Assembly: GCA_030840545.1 (NCBI GenBank) | Contig: JAVEEH010000073.1 | Coordinates: forward strand, 1 to 9,934 | Length of the DNA stretch: 9,934 nucleotides | Direction of reading: 5' to 3' | Source: Frankiaceae bacterium | GTDB taxonomy: Bacteria > Actinomycetota > Actinomycetes > JAFAQI01 | Shown here: in pieces, positions 1 to 5,241 of the stretch | Layout: every line of letters starts with the position of its first letter | Position numbering within the stretch: position 1 is the stretch's first letter | Translations under genes and position numbers: made by a program | Notes under the pieces: model-generated | What the model was told of the DNA's origin: nothing | Seen by the model: only the letters and a program-made list of their open reading frames with translations | Databases searched by the model: none

Positions 1-207
1 GGAAGCGGATCCTCCGTTTTCGGCGGTTCGGTGCGCGCTGAGGAAACGCGTGGTCGCGCCGTCGTACAGCCGGAACTCCACCATCGCCCCAGCGTCATCG
101 GCCCACACGACCGAACCAGCGGAGCCGGACGCTTCTGTGGACAGCAAGCCGAGTGGTTCGCTCGCATGGTCACGGTTGTGGTTCGGTTGGGTGCTAGTTC
201 GAACCAC
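1..207 (-). CDS. Possible hypothetical protein, C-terminus off the left edge
   Basis: I do not recognise this protein and am not sure it is a gene. The minus frame is open from an in-frame TGA at 243-241 to the window edge (80 codons). A GTG at 207-205 would give at least 69 residues, and an ATG at 84-82 is an alternative start. The stretch after about residue 30, containing SVVWADDAGAMVEFRLYDG, reads like ordinary protein, and about three quarters of its third codon positions are G or C. That is lower than in the clear genes of this window. Neither start has a convincing ribosome binding site, and the first part of the frame runs through the repeat-rich segment. It lies downstream of the tRNA on the same strand. 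It could be the start of an accessory gene or a chance open frame in GC-rich DNA. Confidence 0.3.
   Translation of the reverse strand, partial: MVRTSTQPNHNRDHASEPLGLLSTEASGSAGSVVWADDAGAMVEFRLYDGATTRFLSAHRTAENGGSAS
168..187. repeat. 20-bp direct repeat, copy 1
   Basis: GGTCACGGTTGTGGTTCGGT occurs here and again, without a mismatch, at 222-241. The spacing is 54 bp start to start, and the sequence between the copies is not itself repeated. The word GGTTCGGT inside it also occurs at 25-32, and inverted at 110-117. The function is unknown; paired binding sites or remnants of a longer repeat are both possible. Confidence 0.8.
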
Positions 208-221
208 TCGCGCAGCACAGC

Positions 222-241
222 GGTCACGGTTGTGGTTCGGT
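222..241. repeat. 20-bp direct repeat, copy 2
   Basis: This is an exact second copy of the sequence at 168-187. Between the copies lies half of an 11-bp inverted repeat, CGAGTGGTTCG at 150-160 and CGAACCACTCG at 200-210, which uses the same TGGTTCG core. The segment is therefore built from direct and inverted versions of one short word. Confidence 0.8.
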
Positions 242-310
242 CACGACGCGATGGCCGCCGGCAGACCAGGCGACACGGGGCTGGATTTTCACGGACGAGC
301 CACGGACGGA

Positions 311-341
311 TGATCTTGAACGCCGCCCGGCGGCAAGATCA
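311..341 (-). terminator. Hairpin downstream of tRNA-Ala, possible transcription end
   Basis: TGATCTTG (311-318) pairs perfectly with CAAGATCA (334-341). Inside it CCGC (323-326) can pair with GCGG (330-333), leaving a short unpaired stretch. It lies 23 nt past the tRNA 3' end and would be transcribed at the end of the long minus-strand gene string. It is not a classic intrinsic terminator: on the minus strand the T-run (345-341) comes just before the stem, not after it. Many actinobacterial terminators lack a U-tract, so an end-of-operon role is possible, as is a tRNA-processing or 3'-trimming structure. Confidence 0.4.
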
Positions 342-364
342 AAAAGCCCTGACCTGCAACAACA

Positions 365-440
365 TGGTGGAGCTGCGGGGAGTCGAACCCCGGACCTCTT
401 CGATGCGAACGAAGCGCGCTACCAACTGCGCTACAGCCCC
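365..440 (-). tRNA. tRNA-Ala, anticodon CGC
   Basis: The minus strand folds as a full cloverleaf of 76 nt with the CCA end encoded (367-365). The acceptor arm GGGGCTG/CAGCTCC carries the G3:U70 wobble pair that marks alanine tRNAs. The D-arm is GCGC/GCGC, the anticodon stem CTTCG/CGAAG holds the loop TTCGCAT (anticodon CGC, reading GCG), and the T-arm is CGGGG-TTCGACT-CCCCG. The gene starts 42 nt after the stop of the membrane protein gene upstream on the same strand, so it could be cut from the tail of that transcript. A TACCCT hexamer (460-455) lies about 14 nt before its 5' end and resembles a -10 element, but I see no good -35, so its own promoter is only a possibility. Confidence 0.97.
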
Positions 441-482
441 TGGTGCTGGCGCCAAGGGTAGCCGATCACCGCGGCCGATCGG

Positions 483-1331
483 TCAGTCGTTGACGGCCCA
501 ACGACGCTCGAGGATCTGCTCGAGGTCGCTGTCGGGCTCGGCCTCGACGACGGCCTCCGCGCCGGGCGCTACCGGCGGCGGAGCCTCGTCGTAGGCCGGG
601 CTGGTGTAGGCCGCGTCGGCCTCGTAGGCCGGCGCCGGTGGCTTCATCGTGTAGGTCGGCCGCGGCACGGGGACCGGCTCCCAGGTGATCGGCTCGCCGG
701 CCTGGTCGAGTGCCTGCTCGCCGAGGTCGTCGGTGCCCGTCGCCTCCAGCACAACCTCCGCCGCGACCGGCTCGGTCGCCACCGCAGGCTCAACGGGACG
801 GGAGCGCGCCGCCGCCGGCATGGCCGGCGCGGCCACGCGGTCGGGAGCGACCGTGACCCGGCGACTCTGGCGGGACACGGCCACGGCTCGCCGGGCCTGG
901 GCCCGCAGATGGATGCAGAAGGCCGCCGGGATGACGTCGAAGACGAGCTGCAGCGGCCACGACACAACACCGACGATGGCCAACACGAACACGAGGAACG
1001 TCACAGCGAGCAGCCCGAGCAGCAGCCGGCGACGTCGTGCCACCAGCGATGATCGGCCGCGACCCGGGCGCGCCGGCGCAGTCCGTCGCGGTGACCGCTT
1101 GACCGACGCCGCGCCGCTGACGTGGACGGACACGCCGCCCTCACCACGACGTGGCATCACGACATAGCGACGACCGGGCGTCGCACTGGTACGACGCGAC
1201 AGAGTCCGCATGGCAGTCGAGAATCTATCGACCGATCGCGATTCAGTCGCAGCATCGTGCCGCCGCAACCACATGGGCACGAGAACAACGGCCCACATGA
1301 CGACGATCGCTGCGTAGATGACGGCGCTCAC
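483..1331 (-). CDS. glpR: GlpR/SepX-family division membrane protein
   Basis: This 282-residue protein has a hydrophobic N-terminal segment (about 4-22) and a basic linker. A second membrane region (about 103-140) is long enough for a hairpin of two helices. The tail is long, Pro/Ala/Glu-rich and probably cytoplasmic. Short blocks look conserved in this family: VDRFSTAMRTLSRR (34-47), TWEPVPVPRPTYTMKPP (216-232) and DLEQILERRWAVND at the C-terminus. The assignment rests on these blocks plus position after galU, a moeA-like gene and rimJ, the same place as M. tuberculosis Rv0996. In Corynebacterium the homologue GlpR is the membrane receptor of the gephyrin-like division protein Glp; in Streptomyces the homologue SepX works at division septa. 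The GTG start has a GGAGGAG six bases upstream. A 105-nt gap separates it from rimJ, so it may have its own promoter. I infer a role in division from family and context only. Confidence 0.8.
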   Translation of the reverse strand: MSAVIYAAIVVMWAVVLVPMWLRRHDAATESRSVDRFSTAMRTLSRRTSATPGRRYVVMPRRGEGGVSVHVSGAASVKRSPRRTAPARPGRGRSSLVARRRRLLLGLLAVTFLVFVLAIVGVVSWPLQLVFDVIPAAFCIHLRAQARRAVAVSRQSRRVTVAPDRVAAPAMPAAARSRPVEPAVATEPVAAEVVLEATGTDDLGEQALDQAGEPITWEPVPVPRPTYTMKPPAPAYEADAAYTSPAYDEAPPPVAPGAEAVVEAEPDSDLEQILERRWAVND

Positions 1332-1337
1332 GCCTGG

Positions 1338-1344
1338 CTCCTCC
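1338..1344 (-). promoter_or_regulatory. Ribosome binding site of glpR
   Basis: GGAGGAG lies six bases before the GTG at 1331-1329. It fixes that GTG as the start of the membrane protein gene and suggests it is translated independently rather than by coupling to rimJ. Confidence 0.8.
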
Positions 1345-1395
1345 GACGCACGACGTCCATTGCCGAGGAACGCTAGTCACGTCGCCGCACCTGGG

Positions 1396-1413
1396 CACGG
1401 ACATCTGTCGGTG
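1396..1413. promoter_or_regulatory. 18-bp imperfect palindrome upstream of glpR, possible operator
   Basis: CACGGACATCTGTCGGTG reads CAC-g-GACA-tc-TGTC-g-GTG, with matching arms broken by one symmetric mismatch around a 2-bp centre. It sits 65-82 bp before the glpR start, in the only sizeable gap of the operon. A TAGCGT hexamer on the minus strand (1374-1369) lies between it and the gene and could be a -10 element, but no clear -35 is seen. The position fits an operator for separate control of glpR; this is inference from symmetry and place alone. Confidence 0.3.
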
Positions 1414-1436
1414 TGTCGGAAAGTCGTTGAGTGAAG

Positions 1437-2054
1437 TCACCGTTGTCGTTGCATGCGATGCCAGCGACTCAACAGCCCGGCCGGCACCTCGTCGGCCGTC
1501 AGTGCGAACGACAGGTGATCACGCCACTCCCCACCGATGTGCAGAAACGCACGACGCAGACCCTCTTCGCGAAAGCCGAGCTTCTCCACCACCCGGCGGC
1601 TCGCGACGTTCTCCGGTCGGATGTTGACCTCGACCCGGTGCAACCCGACCGACCAGAACGCATGATCGGTCGCGAGAGCGACCGCGGTCGGCATGATGCC
1701 GCGGCCGGCCACCCGGCGGTCGATCCAGTAACCGAGGTGCGCGCCCTGCAGCGAGCCGCGCGTCACTCCGCCGACGGTGAGCTGCCCGACGAACTCCCCC
1801 TGGTAGAAGATCGCGAACGGCAGGCAACGGCCGTGCCGCCCCTCGTGCCGCAACCGGCGCCACATCACGATGAACGTGGCCATCGAGGTCGGCACCCGCG
1901 CCGGCGCCCCCGGCGCCGACGCCTCCCACGGGAGCAACCAGTCGATGTTCTGCCGTCGCACCCGCACCCAGGCGGCGCCGTCGCGGGACCGCAGCCCGCG
2001 CAGCGTCACCGGTCCGTCGACGAGCTCGGCCGGCCAGCCCGGCGTGCTGTCCAC
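1437..2054 (-). CDS. rimJ: RimJ-type GNAT N-acetyltransferase
   Basis: This 205-residue protein belongs to the Gcn5-related N-acetyltransferases. The acetyl-CoA loop is RRVAGRGIMPTA (113-124), matching the Q/RxxGxG/A pattern, and the family's late motif NVASRRVVEKLGF (149-161) follows. RimJ proper acetylates the N-terminus of ribosomal protein S5, but the true substrate of the actinobacterial members in this cluster is not established, so the symbol marks subfamily and position (M. tuberculosis Rv0995) rather than a proven reaction. The GTG start is 24 nt after the mogA stop and in the same frame; that stop closes the frame upstream, so no longer protein is possible. Only a weak GGTGGA precedes the start, so translation may depend on coupling to mogA. 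Confidence 0.88.
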   Translation of the reverse strand: MDSTPGWPAELVDGPVTLRGLRSRDGAAWVRVRRQNIDWLLPWEASAPGAPARVPTSMATFIVMWRRLRHEGRHGRCLPFAIFYQGEFVGQLTVGGVTRGSLQGAHLGYWIDRRVAGRGIMPTAVALATDHAFWSVGLHRVEVNIRPENVASRRVVEKLGFREEGLRRAFLHIGGEWRDHLSFALTADEVPAGLLSRWHRMQRQR

Positions 2055-2078
2055 CGTCAGTCCACCGGGGTCGTCACG

Positions 2079-2576
2079 TCAGTGGTCACCGCCGCGCAAC
2101 TGGGTGATCGCGTGGCCGATGACCGGCGTGAGCACGCTGACGCCGTCGCGCACACCGCCGGTCGAGCCGGGCAGGTTGACCACGATCGTCGTGCCCACGA
2201 CGCCCGCCACGGCGCGGGAAAGGATCGTCGTCGGGACCGACTCGCGGTTGAACTGCCGCAGCGCTTCCGCCAGCCCGGGAGCCTCACGGTCGAGAACGCG
2301 CCGGGTGGCCTCCGGGGTGACGTCTCTGGGGGCGAAGCCGGTGCCGCCGGTCGTGACCGCAAGATCGACGCCGGCGGCAACCGCGGTGCGCAGCGCCGCC
2401 TCGATGTCCGCGATCTCATCCGGTACGACGACGACCTCGGCCTCCGCGAAGCCGAGCTCGATCAGCAGCGAGGCCAGCAGCGGCCCGGACGTGTCGTGCC
2501 GCAACCCGCCGTGCGAGCGGTCCGACACCGTGATCACCCGCGCACGTGCGTCGGTGGGCAGGTCCTCGGCGCTCAC
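2079..2576 (-). CDS. mogA: Molybdopterin adenylyltransferase (MogA/MoaB family)
   Basis: This 165-residue protein is of the MogA/MoaB type, close to the usual size. Enzymes of this family adenylate molybdopterin before molybdenum insertion. The fold's landmarks are present: ITVSDRS near the N-terminus (15-21), the MPT-binding stretch TTGGTGFAPRDVTPEAT (75-91), and SRAVAGVVGTTIVVNLPGS (120-138). The frame is open further upstream, but the GTG at 2576-2574 overlaps the moaC stop in a GTGA, has GGAG six bases before it, and begins exactly where family similarity begins. Translational coupling to moaC is therefore likely. Some MoaB proteins act in other ways, so the exact reaction is inferred from the family. 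Confidence 0.93.
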   Translation of the reverse strand: MSAEDLPTDARARVITVSDRSHGGLRHDTSGPLLASLLIELGFAEAEVVVVPDEIADIEAALRTAVAAGVDLAVTTGGTGFAPRDVTPEATRRVLDREAPGLAEALRQFNRESVPTTILSRAVAGVVGTTIVVNLPGSTGGVRDGVSVLTPVIGHAITQLRGGDH

Positions 2577-3043
2577 GGCCGGCTCCAGTCGCCGGTGGCG
2601 CCGCCGGTCTTGCTCACCACACACACCTCCGTGATGACCGCGGCCGGGTCGACCGCCTTGACCATGTCGACCAGCGCGAGCCCGGCGACGACCACCGAGG
2701 TGAGCGCTTCCATCTCGACCCCGGTGCGGTCCGCCGTGCGCACAGTCGCCTCGATCGCCACCTCCGTGTCGGTGACCGCGAGGTCGACCGTCACGCCGTG
2801 GATCGCGATCGGGTGACACAGCGGCACCAGATCCGGCGTGCGCTTCGCCGCCATGATGCCGGCGATGCGCGCCACGGCCAGCGCGTCACCCTTCGGCAGC
2901 CCACCGTTGCGGAGCAGCTCGATGACGGCCGCACTGACCCGGACCTGACCGCGCGCGGTGGCGGTGCGCACGCTCACGTCCTTGCCGGAGACGTCGACCA
3001 TCCGGGCCGCGCCAGTCGCGTCGAGATGCGTGAACTCGGTCAT
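2573..3043 (-). CDS. moaC: Cyclic pyranopterin monophosphate synthase MoaC
   Basis: MoaC turns the 3',8-cyclo-GTP product made by MoaA into cyclic pyranopterin monophosphate, the first stable intermediate of molybdenum cofactor. The 156-residue protein is of normal length and shows the family pattern: THLDATGAARMVDVSGK at the start, KGDALAVARIAGIMAAKRT (51-69), the active-site PLCHP with His77, RTGVEMEALT (106-115) and the DMVKAVD loop (126-132) that carries the catalytic Asp and Lys. The ATG lies 8 nt after the stop of the MoeA-like gene, and the stop overlaps the mogA start in a GTGA. MoaA, MoaD and MoaE are not in the window, so the rest of the pathway must be encoded elsewhere. Confidence 0.96.
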   Translation of the reverse strand: MTEFTHLDATGAARMVDVSGKDVSVRTATARGQVRVSAAVIELLRNGGLPKGDALAVARIAGIMAAKRTPDLVPLCHPIAIHGVTVDLAVTDTEVAIEATVRTADRTGVEMEALTSVVVAGLALVDMVKAVDPAAVITEVCVVSKTGGATGDWSRP

Positions 3044-3051
3044 CCGCCGCC

Positions 3052-4305
3052 TCAGGCCTGGCGTCGTTCCAGCAGCATGACCGTAACCGTCGCTCCGGCC
3101 TCGAGCTCGGTCGTCTTCTCCGGTACGACGACCAGCGCGTTGGCGCCGGCCAGCGAGGCGATGAGATGCGAGCCGCTGCCACCGACCGGGGTGACGGTGT
3201 AGGTGCCGTGGTCGACCGCCAGGTGGGCCCGCGCGAACGACCGCTTGCCCGGCGGCGAGGACAACGGCTCCGACAGCCGCGCCCGCACGGTCGGGCGGTT
3301 GATCGGCTCGACGCCGAGCATTCGGCGCAGCGCCGGCCGCACGAAGACCTCGAAGGACACGTAGGCACTGACCGGGTTGCCCGGCAGGCCGAAGAACGGG
3401 GTGTGGTCGGGCCCGATGAGGCCGAAGGCCTGCGGCATGCCGGGTTGCATCGCGACCCGGTCGAAGCGCACCTCGCCGAGGCGGCCCAGCGCTTCCTTGA
3501 CGACGTCGAACGCCCCGACGCTGACCCCGCCGCTGGTCACCACCGCATCCGCCCGGATCAGCTGGTCTTCGAGCGTGTCCAGCAGCTGACGCGGGTCGTC
3601 GGGCACGATGCCGACGCGAAAGGCGGTGCCACCCGCCTCGCGAGCCGCGGTGGTCAGCAGCGTGCTGTTGGCGTCCGGGATCTTGCCCGGGGTCAGCGGC
3701 GTGCCCGGGTCGACCAGCTCGCTGCCGGTGGAGAGCACGACCACCCGCGGCCGCGGCCGCGCTGCGACCCGGTCGCGGCCCACAGCGGCCAGGAGTCCGA
3801 TCTGGGTGGCCCCGAGGTGCGTCCCCGCCGTCAGGACGACGGTGCCGCTCTGGACGTCCTCACCGACACCGCGGACGTAGACCCCCGGTTGGGCCGCGCG
3901 CCGGATCGTCACTTGGGCGATGCCACCGTCGGTCCACTCGAGCGGGACGATGGCGTCGGCTCCGGCCGGCATCGGGGCGCCGGTCATGATCCGCACGCAC
4001 AACCCCGGCTGCACCGTGTAGGGCCCGGTGCTGCCGGCGGCGATGTCACCGACGACCGGCAGCGTCACCGGTGAGCTCTCCGACGCGGCGACGAGATCGG
4101 ACGCGCGCACGGCGTAACCGTCCATGGCCGAGTTGTCGAACGGCGGCAACGGGAAGGTGGCGGTGACGTCCTCGGCGAGCACGCAGCCGTGGGCGTCCTG
4201 CAAGGTGAGGTCGAGCGGGCTCAGCGGTGACACGGCAGCGAGCACCGTGTTGAGGTGCTCCTCGACCGACGTCAACGCATCGGTGCCGGTGTCAGTGCCG
4301 GTCAC
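3052..4305 (-). CDS. glp: MoeA/gephyrin-family protein, Glp-like
   Basis: This 417-residue protein has the full MoeA layout: PPFDNSAMDGYAVR (54-67), the RIMTGAPMPAGADA turn (105-118), VRGVGEDVQSG (144-154), VVVLSTGSEL (188-197), TSGGVSVGAFD (257-267), GLPGNPVSAY (306-315) and a C-terminal beta domain from about 336. MoeA proper inserts molybdate into adenylated molybdopterin. In Corynebacterium a MoeA homologue in this genomic place, Glp, binds FtsZ and the membrane receptor GlpR in cell division. Several positions that are charged in E. coli MoeA differ here: STGSEL instead of STGDEL, and R283, Q287 and M290 where E. coli has lysines. That fits a protein with a changed or lost catalytic role, but the alignment is by eye. 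The GTG start overlaps the galU stop (GTGA); the frame runs on upstream but family similarity does not. The moaC/mogA neighbours keep a true MoeA role open. Confidence 0.88.
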   Translation of the reverse strand: MTGTDTGTDALTSVEEHLNTVLAAVSPLSPLDLTLQDAHGCVLAEDVTATFPLPPFDNSAMDGYAVRASDLVAASESSPVTLPVVGDIAAGSTGPYTVQPGLCVRIMTGAPMPAGADAIVPLEWTDGGIAQVTIRRAAQPGVYVRGVGEDVQSGTVVLTAGTHLGATQIGLLAAVGRDRVAARPRPRVVVLSTGSELVDPGTPLTPGKIPDANSTLLTTAAREAGGTAFRVGIVPDDPRQLLDTLEDQLIRADAVVTSGGVSVGAFDVVKEALGRLGEVRFDRVAMQPGMPQAFGLIGPDHTPFFGLPGNPVSAYVSFEVFVRPALRRMLGVEPINRPTVRARLSEPLSSPPGKRSFARAHLAVDHGTYTVTPVGGSGSHLIASLAGANALVVVPEKTTELEAGATVTVMLLERRQA

Positions 4306-5231
4306 GGCCGGATCGGCTCGTCGGGGTCGCCCAGCGGCAGCCGGGTCGCGGCGAAGTCGGCGAGCCAGGAGCGGAACTGCGGACCGAGGTCGGCGCGGTC
4401 GCTCGCGATCTGCACGATGGCGCGCAGATATTCGCCCTTGTCGCCGGTGTCGTAGCGACGGCCGCGGAACACGACCCCGTGCACCGGACCACCGGCGACC
4501 GCGGGGTCGGTGAGCCGCGCGATCGCATCGGTGATCTGGATCTCGCCGCCGCGTCCTGGGGCCGTCTCGGCGAGGGCATCGAAGATCTCCGGCGCGAGCA
4601 CATAGCGACCGATCAGCGCGAGGTTGCTCGGCGCCTCGTCGACGGCCGGCTTCTCGACCAGGCCCGTGATCCGCACGACCCCGTCCGTCGCCGTCGTCTC
4701 GACGCTCGCACACCCGTAGAGGGAGATCTGCTCGCGCGGGACCTCCATCAGCGCCAGCACGCAGCCACCGTGCTCGGCCTGCACCTCGATCATTCGCGAC
4801 AGCAGCTCGTCGCGTTCGTCGATGAGGTCGTCGCCGAGCAGCACGGCGAAGGGTTCGCGACCGACATGCCGCTCGGCGCAGGAGACCGCGTGGCCCAGGC
4901 CACGGGGGTCCTGCTGTCGCACGTAGTGCACCGTCGCCAGCCGGGTCGAGTCGCGGACGCGGTCGAGCAGCTCGCGCTTGCCGTCGTCGCCCTCGAGCTT
5001 GTCCTCCAGCTCGTAGGCACGGTCGAAGTGGTCTTCGAGGGAGGACTTGTTGCGGCCGATGACAACGAGCACGTCGTCGAGCCCGGCCCGGGCGGCCTCC
5101 TCCACGACGTACTGGATCGCCGGCTTGTCGACGACCGGCAGCATCTCTTTCGGCGTCGCCTTCGTCGCGGGCAGGAATCGTGTGCCCAGACCCGCGGCAG
5201 GAATGACTGCCTTGGTGACGCGCGCGCTCAT
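4302..5231 (-). CDS. galU: UTP-glucose-1-phosphate uridylyltransferase GalU
   Basis: GalU makes UDP-glucose from UTP and glucose-1-phosphate in the cytosol, feeding cell-wall glycans, trehalose and other sugar-nucleotide pathways. The 309-residue protein is of normal length and bears the bacterial signature AVIPAAGLGTRFLPATK (8-24), then TPKEMLPVVDKPAIQYVVEE, the metal-binding LLGDDL (131-136), GLVEKP (190-195) and YDTGDKGEYL (260-269). ATG 5231-5229 is chosen because it sits right before the signature; the frame is open upstream only into the cyclase gene. It starts 10 nt after the cyclase stop without a clear ribosome binding site, and its stop overlaps the next start, so it is probably translated by coupling within the operon. 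Galactose use is not implied by the symbol. Confidence 0.97.
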   Translation of the reverse strand: MSARVTKAVIPAAGLGTRFLPATKATPKEMLPVVDKPAIQYVVEEAARAGLDDVLVVIGRNKSSLEDHFDRAYELEDKLEGDDGKRELLDRVRDSTRLATVHYVRQQDPRGLGHAVSCAERHVGREPFAVLLGDDLIDERDELLSRMIEVQAEHGGCVLALMEVPREQISLYGCASVETTATDGVVRITGLVEKPAVDEAPSNLALIGRYVLAPEIFDALAETAPGRGGEIQITDAIARLTDPAVAGGPVHGVVFRGRRYDTGDKGEYLRAIVQIASDRADLGPQFRSWLADFAATRLPLGDPDEPIRP

Positions 5232-5241
5232 GCGAGCAACC

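Noticed and set aside
197..204. GTTCGAAC palindrome resembling a tRNA T-loop, possibly a broken tRNA
   Set aside because: The flanking bases do not form a T-stem, and no acceptor or anticodon arm can be found around it.
1431..2816. 461-codon plus-strand frame
   Set aside because: It is antisense to rimJ, mogA and moaC, which are all recognisable, and its own translation has no motif and a biased Arg/Asp/His composition.
2577..2819. Upstream extension of the mogA frame to 246 residues
   Set aside because: It reads moaC out of frame as a Gly/Arg/His-rich stretch; GGAG and GTGA mark the start at 2576.
4306..4713. Upstream extension of the MoeA-like frame to 553 residues
   Set aside because: The added part is an out-of-frame reading of galU without family similarity; the GTGA overlap start at 4305 is typical.
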